Positions 23,347 to 33,329 of a DNA stretch of 64,000 nucleotides are shown one piece after another. The DNA is taken from positions 43,369,501 to 43,433,500 of the forward strand of contig NC_083710.1 in NCBI RefSeq assembly GCF_033118175.1. Reading direction: 5' to 3'. Position 1 is the stretch's first letter, and each line of letters begins with the position of its first letter. The notes beneath the pieces are model-generated. The model was given only the letters and a program-made list of their open reading frames with translations. It was not told where the DNA came from and ran no database searches. The DNA is from Dama dama. Its lineage: Eukaryota > Chordata > Mammalia > Artiodactyla > Cervidae. Made by a program: the position numbers and the translations under genes.

Positions 23347-23384
<38 letters not shown>
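23347..23384. repeat. T38 homopolymer inside BovB
   Basis: An unbroken run of 38 T (A on the LINE sense strand) replaces the short T run expected in the BovB linker just before 'gctgattgtatagagc'. Expansion by slippage, or a sequencing or assembly artefact, can explain it. Confidence 0.97.
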
Positions 23385-23388
<4 letters not shown>

Positions 23389-23443
23389 ATTGTATAGAGC
23401 TTCTCCATCTTTGGCTGCAAAGAATACAATCAATTTGATTTTG

Positions 23444-23794
23444 CTATTGACCATCTAGTGATATCCATGTATAGAGTCTTCTCTTGAGTTGTTGGGAGAG
23501 GGTGTTTGCTATGACCAGTGCCTTCTCTTGGCAAAACTCTGTTAGCCTTTGCCCTGCTTCATTCTGTACTCCAAGGCCAAATTTGCCTGTTATTCCAGGT
23601 GTTTCTTGACTTCCTACTTTTGCATCCCAGTCCCCTGTAATGAAAAGAACATCTTTTTTGGGTGTTAGTTCTAGAAGGTCATGTAGGTCTTCATAGAACT
23701 GATCAACTTCAGCTTCTTCAGCATTACTGGTCAGGGCACAGACTTGGATTACTGTGATATTGAATGGTTTGCCTTGGAAACGAACAGAGATCAT
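23444..23794 (-). pseudogene. BovB endonuclease domain, C-terminal part
   Basis: The 116-codon segment carries the second half of the apurinic-like endonuclease: ...YEDLHDLLELTPKKDVLF... then GDWDAKVGSQETPG, the family's version of the GDFNA metal-binding motif, and GQRLTEFCQ. This domain nicks target DNA in active elements. The flanking sequence is out of frame or contains stops. Confidence 0.92.
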
Positions 23795-23878
23795 TCTGTC
23801 ATTTTCAAGTACTGCATTTTGAACACTTTTGCTGCCTATGATGACTAGTCCATTTCTTCTAAGGGATTCTTGCCCACA

Positions 23879-24115
23879 TTAGTAGATATAATGGTCATCT
23901 GAGTTAAATTCACCCATTCCAGTCCATTTTAGTTCACTGATTCCTAAAATGTTGATGTTCACTCTTGCCATTTCCTGTTTGACCACTTCCAATTTGCCTG
24001 GATTCATGGACCTAACATTCCAGGTTCCTATGCAATATTGCTCTTTACAGCATTGGACTTGACTTCCATCACCAGTCATATCCACAGCTGGGTGTTGTTT
24101 TTGATTTGCCTCCAT
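23879..24115 (-). pseudogene. BovB endonuclease domain, N-terminal part
   Basis: The 78-codon piece includes GTWNVRSMNPGKL and ILGISELKWTG, the N-terminal endonuclease motif with the catalytic glutamate. A stop and missing sequence separate it from the C-terminal half at 23,444-23,794. Confidence 0.92.
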
Positions 24116-24795
24116 CTCTTCATTTTTACTGAAGTTATTTTCCCACTGATCTCAAGTAGCATATTAGCATATTGAGTACCTACTGACCTGGGCAGTTCAT
24201 CTTTCAGTGTCCTATCTTTTTGCCTTTTCATACTGTTCATGGGATTCTCAAGGCAAGAATACTGAAGTGGTTTGTCAATCCCTTCACCAGTGGACCACGT
24301 TTTGTCAGAACTCTCCACCATGACCCGTCCATCTTGTGTGGCCCTACATGGCATGGCTCATAGTTTCACTGAGTTAGACAAAGCTGTGGTCCATGTCATC
24401 AGACTGGTTAGTTTGCTGTGGTTGTGGTTTTCATTCTGTCTGCCTCTGATGGATAAAGATAAGAGGCTTATGGAAGCTTCCTGATGGGAAAGACTGACTG
24501 AGGAGGAAACTGGGTCTTGTTCTGATGGTTGGGGCCATGTTCAGTAAGTCTTTAATCCAATTTTTCTGTTGATGGGTGGGGCACTGTTCTCTCCCTGTTA
24601 TTTGACCTGAGGTCAAACTATGGTGTAGGTAATGGGGATAATGGCAGCCTCCTTCAAGAAAATTCCATGTATTCACTGCTGCATTCAGTGCCCCCAAACC
24701 TGCAGTAGGCCCCCGCCAACCCACGCCTCCGCTGGAGACTTCTGGACACTCATGAGCAAGTCTGGGTCAGTCTTGTGGAGTTTCACTGCTCCTTT

Positions 24796-25482
24796 CAATC
24801 TATAGATTTATAGTCTATGTAAAAATGGACCTTAGGTAAATTTTCTTAGCATTATGTCCTTTTCTGACTTATGTAACATAATTCCTCTGTGTGGATTCCA
24901 GTGAAAAAGTAAGACTTCACACCCCAATTAAATCATTGAGAAAATAAAAACTACTTGACAGAAACTTTCTCGTACTGTATCCAGGAAATCTCTATGTCTA
25001 CATGGGTTTTAAGTCTCTTTTCCATCATCTAGCTCATTAATAATGGTGGACATATCTTCTTTACTATCAAAAACTGGTATAACAATCTTTTTGGAGCCAA
25101 GTCCCACCTCCAAGCCTTCTTAAACACTTCTTTTCTCTGAATCTTAAGCATCCTTCTCTTAATCATTATTCTAACATCATACAGACATTACATAATGACT
25201 CTCATTTTAAAACAGACACAACCAATTGTTTTTCACACCACATTTCCATCAAAATATTTTCTGCTTTTTTTTTCTCTCAATCATGTTCAAAGGTCTTGCA
25301 AGAATCACTTGTTTTTCTAACTAGATTCCCACCCTTATAATTCCAAAAACTACATATCTGAGATTACCAATAATCTCCATGTCTCTCAAATCAGATGGGT
25401 ACTTTTCAGGGCTTCTTTCACACAATTAGCCATAATATACTTGAATCTCTACCATCACCTTCCCTTCCCACTCCCCTCACAT

Positions 25483-25515
<33 letters not shown>

Positions 25516-25562
25516 TTTTTTACACTCACCACCTACTAGTTATTTTCTCCTACCCCTCGGCC
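24796..25562. other. Unassigned pyrimidine-rich DNA
   Basis: No element recognised with confidence. The C/T-rich composition and words such as 'caagtcccacctccaagcc' may reflect an eroded old LINE, but alignment would be needed. Confidence 0.45.
25482..25521. repeat. (TC)n microsatellite with T run
   Basis: About 13 TC units followed by roughly 15 T. Confidence 0.97.
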
Positions 25563-25715
25563 TGGCTCAGGTTCAATCTCTGGGTCTGGCAGATGCCCTG
25601 GAGAAGGAAACGGCAACCCACTCCAGTACTCTTGCCTGGAAAATTTCATGGACATAGGAGCCTGGTAGGCTACAGTCCATGGAGTCACAAAGAGTCAGAC
25701 AAAACTGGGCAACTT
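25563..25715 (+). mobile_element. 5'-truncated Bov-tA / BovA SINE
   Basis: Part of the B-box region ('caggttcaatctctgggtct') precedes 'gagaaggaaacggcaaccca', 'ccagtactcttgcctgg' and 'cacaaagagtcagacaa'. The front of the tRNA-like head is missing. Confidence 0.9.
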
Positions 25716-25950
25716 TCTTTTCTTTCTTTCAACCTGTCTCTCTTTGATTTTCTTTCCTATCTCATTTTTTTTTCCTATTAACTACTGACTACTGAAGACT
25801 TATCAGCTCAGCTTGCAGTACTTCTTTCATTTTTCCCAAAAGGTGATATCTTCTATTCATGTATCTTTAGCACCACTTATTTGACAGATTATCCACATTA
25901 ATATAAACCTTAGATATCATACTGCATCACAACACCATATATATTATAGT
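25716..25950. other. Unassigned spacer
   Basis: AT-rich DNA, nothing recognised. Confidence 0.5.
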
Positions 25951-25953
25951 GTG

Positions 25954-25987
<34 letters not shown>

Positions 25988-26005
25988 TATAGATTTAACA
26001 CTATA

Positions 26006-26038
<33 letters not shown>
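25951..26038. repeat. Compound (TA)n(CA)n microsatellite
   Basis: Two long TA runs joined by a short CA run. It abuts the 3' terminus of the next BovB. Confidence 0.96.
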
Positions 26039-27108
26039 CAGTTCAGTCACTCAGTCATGTCCAACTCTTTGAGACCCCATGGACTGTAGCACGCCAGGCC
26101 TCCCTGTCCATCACCAACTCCCGGAGTTTACTCAAACTCATGCCCATTGAGTCGGTGATGCCATACAACTATCTCATCCTCTATCGTCCCCTTCTCCGGC
26201 CACCTTCAATCTTTCCCAGCATCAGGGTCTTTTCAAATGAGTCAGCTCTTCACATCAGGCAGCCAAAGTATTGGAGTTTCAGCTTCAACATCAGTCCTTC
26301 CAATGAATATTCAGGACTGATTTCCTTTAGGATGGACTGGTTGGATGTCCTTGCAGTCCAAGGGACTCTCAAGAGTCTTCTCCAACACCACAGTTCAAAA
26401 GCATCAATTCTTCAGTGCTCAGTTTCTTTATAGTCCAACTCTCACATCCATACATGACCACTGGAAAAACCATAGCTTTTACTAGGCGGACCTTTGTTGC
26501 CAAAGTAATGTCTCCGCTTTTTAATATGCTGTCTAGTTGGTCATAACTTTTCTTCCAAGGAGTAAGTGTCTTTTAATTTCATGGCTGCAATCACCATCTG
26601 CAGTGATTTTGGAGCCCCAAAAAAATGAAGTCTGACTCTGTTTCCACTGTTTCCCCATCTATTTGCCCTGAAGTGATGGGACCAGATGCCATGATCTTTG
26701 TTTTCTGAATGTTGAGCTTTAAGCCAACTTTTTCACTCTCCTCTTTCTCTTTCATCAAAAGGCTCTAGTTCTTCTTCACTTTCTGCCATAAGGGTGGTGT
26801 CATCTGCATATCTGAGGTTATTGACATTTCTTCTGGCAATCTTGATTCCAGCTTGTGCTTCTTCCAGCCCAGCATCTCTCATGATGTACTCTGCATATAA
26901 GTTAAACAAGCAGGGTGACAATATACAGCCTTGACATACTCCTTTTCCTATTTGGAACCAGTCTGTTTTTCCATGTCCAGTTCTAACTATTGCTTCCTGA
27001 CCTGCATACAGGTTTCTCAAGAAGCAGGTCAGGTGGTCTGGTATTCCCATCTCTTTCAGAATTTTCCACAGTTTATTGTGATCCACACAGTCAAAGGCTT
27101 TGGCTTTG
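26039..27108 (-). mobile_element. BovB LINE, 5' truncated, antisense
   Basis: The 3' terminus ('cagttcagtcactcagtcat') is at 26,039, and the copy extends to 'gtcaaaggctttggc' at 27,108, that is, to motif A of the RT. YADD is intact at about 26,799-26,810 and KGVCQGCILSPCLFNLYAEY is readable. Frameshifts lie on the C-terminal side. A BovA unit follows almost at once on the right. Confidence 0.95.
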
Positions 27109-27110
27109 TG
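26733..27110 (-). pseudogene. BovB reverse-transcriptase core remnant
   Basis: The minus-strand frame is open from KAFDCVDHNKLW (motif A, without its preceding residues) through the motif B region to RYADDTTLMAES. The open frame continues upstream into the adjoining SINE up to 27,386, making a 217-codon chimera of SINE and LINE. That extension is chance read-through, not a gene: only about the last 125 codons are LINE. Confidence 0.92.
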
Positions 27111-27127
27111 TGTATGTGTATTCTGGA

Positions 27128-27252
27128 AGAGGGCATGGCAACCCACTCTAGTATTCCTGCCTGGAGAATCCCCATGGACAGAGAAGCCTGAAGGGCAACA
27201 GTCCTTAGGGTCAAAAAGAGTCAGACACGACTGGAGTGACTTAACAAAACAC
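27128..27252 (+). mobile_element. BovA unit (5'-truncated Bov-tA)
   Basis: 'gagggcatggcaacccactc', 'agtattcctgcctggagaat' and 'agagtcagacacgactgg' give the BovA tail without a tRNA-like head, in the orientation opposite to the adjoining BovB. Confidence 0.9.
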
Positions 27253-27284
27253 ACATATATGTATGTGTGTGGCGGGGGAGGGGG

Positions 27285-27480
27285 GGGAGTCCCTAGTTGC
27301 TCAAACAGTAAAGAATCTGCCTTCAGTGCAGGAGTCCCGAGTTCAATCCCAGGGTTGGGAAGATTCCCTGGAAAAGGGCATGGCAACCCAGTCCATTATT
27401 CTTGCTTGAAGAATTATGGACCGATGAGCCTGTCCATGGGATCACAAATAGTTGGATATGACTGAGTGACTAACACTTTC
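27285..27480 (+). mobile_element. Bov-tA SINE
   Basis: The head 'tagttgctcaaacagtaaag' with B-box-like 'gagttcaatcccag' is followed by 'gggcatggcaacccagtcc' and 'attcttgcttgaag'. It ends in 'gactgagtgactaacact'. A short AT repeat lies just downstream (27,488-27,503). Confidence 0.93.
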
Positions 27481-27487
27481 ACTTTCA

Positions 27488-27503
27488 CATATATATATAT
27501 ATA
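27488..27503. repeat. Short (AT)n tract
   Basis: About eight AT units just past the SINE tail. Confidence 0.85.
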
Positions 27504-27569
27504 CCTACACACATGCATCTTTACATTTATCATCTGCTTATCTTAACTTCCTTCCCTTCTAACGCTGTA

Positions 27570-28240
27570 TTTTTAATCTCATTTTTCCATCTCAAGAAAT
27601 TGCAATGTTGTTGATTTAGTTGCCCATGTTGCCAAACTGGGAGGCATTCTTACATCATCATCTCTCTCACCAGCCTCATCTAATTGATCAAGAAGTGATC
27701 TTTGTCACATCACACATACACACACACATACACCCTCCATCTCCACAATGCAAGTTCAAGTTCACCTCATATAAAACCGTCAGGGTAATCCTATAAAACT
27801 ATAAGAGGATCATACAATTTATATGAAAGATTTTTAATTTAAAATGAAGATTTATTACCCTGGCCAACATATTTTTATAAAGTTTAACCATTTCAGTTAC
27901 TGTCCTGTGTTCCTGAATTTTCTACTAGTCTTCTTTCTATAGAACTTCTTTTCTGCTATAAAACAACTTTTCTGATTTGCTCTAAATGAAGTTCCATTAT
28001 CCTTTCTCATTGCCTCTATTTTTCCATTACAACCTTATCATAATCTGTCATCATATATTCTTTGTGTCCTCACTTACTTCAAACTTTATCAATCAGTAAA
28101 TTTAAAGAATAATAAAAATCATTTTTATGCATATTTATGTGAAGTTATACTCCCTTTGAACTTTATATCCTGTCCCTTATTTAATACTTGGCACTCAGTA
28201 GATATTTAATACATGTTTGCCAAATAAACAAATATTTTAG
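27570..28240 (+). mobile_element. L2 LINE relic, 3' half
   Basis: Ordered weak matches to L2: 'caaactgggaggcattctta' and 'ctctctcaccagcctcatct' (the 'gggagtcatccttgac...ctctctctcacc' region), then 'gtcagggtaatcctataaaa' ('agccagagtgatctttttaaaa'). It ends at 'acttggcactcagtagatat' ('gcacttggcacatagtaggcgc'). Pieces in the middle are lost or unrecognisable and a short CA repeat interrupts it near 27,715. All coding frames are gone. Confidence 0.62.
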
Positions 28241-28702
28241 CAAAGCCCTTTCAGCAGTAAGGACCATTAGGGTGAAATTCAGTATAAACCTGGAACAAAA
28301 TAAACAAATAAGGCATAAAAACACAAATGTGAATTCCAAGCTGTTTTATAAGCTATATTGGTTCCATCATAGTCAGCCTTTGTACCATGCTTATTAAAGT
28401 ACGCTCTATGTGTTTTGCTGTTAACAGTCTATTTTAAACATGTGCAATGTGCTAGGTGTTATATCTATTAACAGGATATAGCAGAATATATAAAGTACTG
28501 ACCTTAAGATATTTTCAGAATAGAGTAAAATAAGGCTAAGACATAAAAAAAGATTAAAATCATAAGTTATACACAAATATATATTTGAGAAAGATTTACT
28601 TTCTCTTTATCATTATCATAATTACTTACTTTAAAAACTGATCCATTCCAACTTATTGATTTCTTATCTCGTATTGAAAATCCTATTAATTCTACAATTT
28701 CT
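28241..28702. other. Unassigned AT-rich spacer
   Basis: No element recognised between the L2 relic and BovB. Confidence 0.5.
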
Positions 28703-28705
28703 TAT

Positions 28706-29086
28706 AGGCAACTGGGATGCAAAAGTAGGAAGTCAAGATATACCTGGAGTAACAGGCAAATTTGGCCTTGGAATATGGAATGAAGCAGGGCAAAGGCTAA
28801 CAGAGTTTTGCCAGGAGAACAAACTGGTCATAGCAAACACCCTCTCCCAACAACACAAGAGAAGACTCTCTACATATGGACATCACCAGATGGTCAACAC
28901 CAAAATCAGATTGATTATATTCTTTATAGCCAAAGATGGAGAAGTTCTATACAGTCAGGAAAAATAAGACCGGGAGCTGACTGTGTCTCAGATCATGAAC
29001 TCCTTATTGCCAAATTCAGACTTAAATTGAAGAAAGTAGGGAAAACCACTAGACCACTCAGGTATGACCTAAATCAAATCCCTTAA
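28706..29086 (+). pseudogene. BovB endonuclease C-terminal remnant
   Basis: NWDAKVGSQDIPGVTGKFGLG (the GDWDA motif with G replaced by the upstream junction) and GQRLTEFCQENKLVIANT are open to about 28,860. The frame then shifts: the downstream part (DGQHQNQIDYILYSQRW..., CVSDHELLIAKFRL), which includes the SDH-like catalytic histidine motif, is in another frame. Confidence 0.9.
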
Positions 29087-29601
29087 GATCAAATCCCTTG
29101 TATTATACAGTGGAAGTGAGAAATAGAATTAAGGAACTAGATCTGATAGAGTCCTTAATGTACTATGGACAGAGGTTTGTGACACTGTACAGGAGACAGG
29201 AATCAACACAATTCCCAAGAAAAAGAAATGTAAAAAAACAAAATGGCTGTTCGAGGAGCCTTACTAATAGCTGTGAAGAGAAGAGAAGTGAAAAGCAAAG
29301 GAGAAAAGGAAAGATACACCCATTTGAATGTAGAGTTTCAGAGAACAGTAAAGAGAGATAAGAAAGCCTTCCTCATTGATCAGTGCAAAAAAAATAGAGG
29401 CAAACAATACAATGGGAAAGACTAGTGATCCATTAAAGAATATTAGAGATAACATGGGAATATTTCATGCAAAGATGGGCTCAATAAGGGACAGAAATGG
29501 TATGGACCTAACAGAAGCAGAAGAGATTAAAGAAGAGGTGGGAAGAATACACAGAAGAACTGTACAACAAAATTCTTCACAACCCAGATAATCACAATAC
29601 T

Positions 29602-30612
29602 GTGATCACTCACCTAGAGCAAGACATCTTGGAATGTGACGTCAAGTGGGCCTTAGGAAGCACCACTATGAGCAAAGCTAGTGGATGTGATGGAATTCCA
29701 GTTGAGCTATTTCAAATCTTAAAAGGTAATGCTGTGAAAGTGCTGCACTCAATATGGCAGCAAATTTGGAAAACTCAGAAGTGGCCACAGGACTGGAAAA
29801 GGTCAGTTTTCATTCCAATCCCTAAGAAAGGCAATCCCAAAGAATGCTCAAACTATCGCACAATTGCACTCATCTCACACGCTAATAAAGTAATTTTCAA
29901 AAGTCTCCAAGCCAGACTTTAGCAATATGTGAACCGTGAACTTCCAGATGTTCAAGCTAGTTTTACAAAAGGCAGAGGAACCAGAGATCAAGTTGTCAAC
30001 ATCTGCTGGATCATTGAAAAAGCAAGAGAGTTCCAGAAAAACATCTATTTCTGCATTATTGACTATGTCAAAGCCTTTAACTGTGTAGATCACAGTAAAC
30101 TGTGGAAAATTCTGAAAGAGATGGGAATACCAGACCACCTGACCTGCCTCTTGAGAAACCTGTATGCAGGTCAGGAAGCAACAGTTAGAACTGGACATGG
30201 AACAACAGATTGGTTCCAAATAAGAAAAGGAGTATGTCAAAGCTGTGTGTTGTCACCCTGCTTATTTAACATATATGGACAGTACATCATGAGAAATGCT
30301 AGGCTGGATGAAGCACAAGATCAAATGAAGATTGCAGGGAGAAAAATCAATAACCTCAGATATGTAGATGACACCACCCTTATGGCATAAAGTGAAGAAG
30401 TACTAAAGATTCTCTTGATGAAAGTGATAGAGGAGAGTGAAAAAGTTGACTTAAAGCTCAACATTCAGAAAACAAAGATCATGGCATCTGGTCCCATCAC
30501 TTCATGGGAAATAGATGGGGAAACAGTGGAAACGGGGGCTCCAAAATCACTGCAGATGGTGACTGCAGCCATGAAATTAAAAGTCACTTACTCCCTGGAA
30601 GGAAAGTTATGA
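29602..30612 (+). pseudogene. BovB reverse-transcriptase domain remnant
   Basis: The same frame holds three open pieces: 29,602-29,922 (GIPVELFQ, QDWKRSVFIPIP), 29,929-30,390 (CIIDYVKAFNCVDH motif A, KGVCQSCVLSPCLFN motif B region) and 30,415-30,612 (VDLKLNIQKTKIM). Single stops separate them. Motif C reads YVDD (30,361-30,372) where other copies here have YADD. YVDD is tolerated in some reverse transcriptases, so this need not be the disabling change. The in-frame stops are. Confidence 0.92.
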
Positions 30613-30968
30613 CCAAATTAGAGAGCATATTAAAAAGCAGAGACATTACTTTGCCAACAAAGGTCTGTCTAGTCAAGGCTATTGTTTTCCCAGTAGTCAT
30701 GTATGGATGTAAGAGTTGGACTATAAAGAAAGCTGAGTTCCAAAGAATTGATATTTTTGAACCGTGGTGTTGGAGAAGACTCTTGAGAGTCCCTAGGACA
30801 GCAAGGAGATCCAACCAATTCATCCTAAAGGAAATCAGTCCTGAATATTCATTGGAAGGACTGATTGAAGCTGAAACTCCAATACTTTGAGCACCTGATG
30901 CAAAGAGCTGACTCATTTGAAAAGAGTCGGACATGACTGAGTGCCTCTACTGAAGTGAACTGACAAAT

Positions 30969-31361
30969 AGAAAAAAAAAAAAAAAAATCCCTGGTTTTAA
31001 TTTTTTAATAAAATTCCTGGTATCCTCTAAATTACAGCTTTGTACTTACTGAATGCAATATGTGTCCATCTAGTTTCTTGATTTGTCATTATGCTAATTT
31101 ATGATATAGATCATATGATTTAGATAAGATTCATAGTGGAAAAATTGCCCAATAGTAACTTATTTGCCAATAATAATAATAAATTCCTCACATTAACTCC
31201 TTTAAAAGACATATTTTCTCACAAAGTGTGCTCCCAAAATACATCAAAAATCCAGAAATACACAAGATATATTAAAGTAGACATGAGTATTAGGATATAA
31301 AAGTACATTATAATTCAATATTTAGTCATAAATATAGGATTGAGGTATATATATCTCTTTT
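30969..31361. other. A-rich run and unassigned spacer
   Basis: A run of about 19 A near 30,970-30,987 follows the BovB terminus. The rest is AT-rich with nothing recognised. Confidence 0.55.
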
Positions 31362-31372
31362 CTACTCTGGTT

Positions 31373-31645
31373 GCTGCTGCTGCTAAGTCACTTCAGTCGT
31401 GTCCGACTCTGTGCGACCCCATAGATGGCAGCCCACCAGACTCCGCCGTCCCTGGGATTCTCCAGGCAAGAACACTGGAGTGGATTGTCATTTCCTTCTC
31501 CAATGCATGAAAGTGAAAAGTGAACGTGAAGTCGCTCAGTCGTGTCCGACTCTTCGCAACCCCACAGACTGCAGCCTACCAGGCTCCTCTGTCCATGGGA
31601 TTTTCCAGGGAAGAGTACTGGAGTGGATTTCCATTGTCTTCTCCC
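31373..31645 (-). mobile_element. Bov-A2 SINE (BovA dimer), antisense
   Basis: Two BovA units in tandem, each with 'cgtgtccgactct', 'ccaggc/ccaggg aag' and 'ggagtggatt', are joined by the linker 'gcatgaaagtgaaaagtgaa'. The left end is a 'gctgctgctgct' tail. A perfect 11-bp target duplication 'ctactctggtt' lies at 31,362-31,372 and 31,646-31,656. Low divergence suggests a young insertion. Confidence 0.97.
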
Positions 31646-31876
31646 CTACTCTGGTTAAGTTGGTTAAATATATGAAAGCTGTCTTCCAGGACTGTCTGTG
31701 CCCAAGGTCTCTTGGAAGGAGAACCAGACTGTCTACTTACCCGTCTACCTACTCCTCAGAAATGTCTTAGATTATCTTTACCACCTCTATCACAACTGGT
31801 CTGCTCTGAGCACCACTCCACCAAACCCTGCCTTGTAAAGAAACAGTGATTCTGTAGGCTTTAAGCAGAAAATCTG

Positions 31877-31907
31877 AAAAAAAAAAAACAAAAAAACAAA
31901 AAAAAAA
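31877..31907. repeat. A-rich tract
   Basis: About 30 bases, almost all A with two C breaks. No SINE body is recognised upstream on the plus strand, so it is not assigned to a retroelement. Confidence 0.85.
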
Positions 31908-32449
31908 CCTTGAAATTCTGCAATGTCCCTCACAGTATTTCTTTCTTAATTTCAAACAAAAAATACTCTATAAGCTGTTTTTTATTAATAACAATGTTAA
32001 CTGCTGATCTTCATGTGCATTTAGATACGTTCCATTGAATGTTCGACTCTTTGAAAAGTGAAATTTTCATTGAGACTTTAAAAAGTTGATAAAGTTAACA
32101 GAGGATAAAAAGTAGCTTATTGGAAAAAAAGAGACAAACTTATTCATGTTTATCAATTAAGAGTTCTCTAAAATTTCTGAAAAAGGAGTCGTTCACCTAG
32201 AGGGGTGAGGTCCCACTCAATGAAGCATGTAGTTGGAAACAAATGATTTTACTGGTTTTTTCAGCTCTTTTTCATCAACTTTAGGTTCATGGAGATATTT
32301 TGTGCATGTAACTAGTTAAGTAAGGTAAATTCAACTTTTTTTCTTTCTTGCATACAGCAAATCATATGGGAGCTTTATACTCATCTTTTGCTTTCCTGAA
32401 GTGAGCAGTTCTCTCTTCACATAATTGCTTTTAAATTAGATGGTATGAA

Positions 32450-32595
32450 GATCATAACTTTGAAGTCAGGTAGGTATGACTTTACAATTTCTTGGTAAAA
32501 CTTACCAGTTTCCTCAGTTTTAAAATGGCAGCAATATCTACCTAATGGGCTGTTGAAAGGTTTAAGTCAGATCATAGATGCTCTCAAAAATTATT
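32450..32595 (+). mobile_element. MIR SINE, diverged
   Basis: 'aactttgaagtcaggtagg', 'ttaccagtttcctcagtttt', 'aaaatggcagcaatatctac' and 'gggctgttgaaaggttta' follow the MIR core in order ('ttaacctc...cagtttcctcatctg', 'aaaatggggataataatacctac', 'agggttgttgtgagg'). Confidence 0.65.
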
Positions 32596-33197
32596 CACTC
32601 GTTTATCCAAGATTTACCGCATAGTAGTCATTATGCTGTTTCTATCTCTTATTTTCAGTTTTTTACGTGGATAAATGGTCCTAATGTCTAAGTAGAAGAA
32701 TGTACATCTGTTCACAACATCTAGCATGCTTCAATTTCTTTATTGATATTCAGCAGTGATTTCCAAAATGGGTGTTAAGAGACTTTTTTTTTTAGCCAGT
32801 GGGTACTTGCAACTTTGTAGTACATGACCAACTATACTTCATAGATACTGACAGATTGCTGTGGTTGTGTGTGTGTCTACATGTAAATATAAAATGCTAG
32901 TTTTATTATATGAACAATTTCTCTATTATTAAATCCAGTTCTGACCTCTACCTGTGACAGTCAATAGACGTGAAGAAAATGATGACCAACAAAATCACTA
33001 CACAGCAAAACACTTCAGTCACTACTGGCATTTCAGTTGCCTGAGAGATCATCTGAGCATGTGCATAACATATTTGAAGACCAGAAATAGAGTTTTTCAA
33101 AATTAGAACATATTTCCTTCAATTTCAGTTAAAATAATTTGTGTCAAAAATTCCTGTTACTTAAAAATTATTTTATTTGGTAAGAGATTGGGGGTAG

Positions 33198-33292
33198 TAC
33201 ATACACACATGCACACACATATATGTATATATATATACATAGTTATTCGTGCAAAAATATGCCTATGTCTATCTACAAAGTGGTGGGGAAGA

Positions 33293-33325
<33 letters not shown>
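33198..33325. repeat. CA/TA microsatellite and (TC)n microsatellite
   Basis: CA then TA units at about 33,198-33,240, a 50-bp non-repeat stretch, then about 16 TC units at 33,294-33,325 abutting the BovB 5' junction. Confidence 0.93.

Positions 33326-33329
<4 letters not shown>

Larger units (their letters stand above)
21221..24795 (-). mobile_element. BovB LINE, near full length, inactive
   Basis: This RTE-clade non-LTR retrotransposon runs right to left. The 3' end ('ttcattcgctcagtcagtgt') is at 21,221 and the 5' region ('tcttgtggagtttcactgct') reaches about 24,795, giving 3.6 kb. In intact copies one protein carries an apurinic-type endonuclease followed by a reverse transcriptase, and target-primed reverse transcription copies the RNA. 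Both domains are readable here, but open frames (21,423-21,629; 21,632-21,841; 21,864-22,391; 22,402-22,659; 23,444-23,794; 23,879-24,115) lie in three different frames, so the copy is dead. A 38-T run interrupts it at 23,347. No clear target duplication was found. Confidence 0.95.
28703..30968 (+). mobile_element. BovB LINE, 5' truncated, with internal deletion
   Basis: Begins inside the endonuclease ('gcaactgggatgcaaaagta') and runs through the RT to a 3' terminus at 'gagtgcctctactgaagtga', then an A-rich run. The 3' region lacks about 150-200 bp: after 'gctgactcatttgaaaag' it jumps directly to 'agtcggacatgactgagtg'. Expected junction words on both sides contain 'aaaga', so a microhomology deletion is likely. 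Reading frames change several times. Confidence 0.95.
31657..33197. other. Unassigned intergenic DNA with an A-rich tract
   Basis: No gene recognised. An A-rich run (31,877-31,907) and one MIR relic (separate entry) are the only features. Confidence 0.5.

Noticed and set aside
21221..24795. Target-site duplication for the large BovB
   Set aside because: 'gtctgtaaaatt' on the left and 'gtctatgtaaaaat' on the right are similar but need gaps. In AT-rich DNA that is not convincing.
25020..25480. Possible L2 relic in pyrimidine-rich DNA
   Set aside because: Only isolated words resemble L2 and their order is not maintained, so it was left unassigned.
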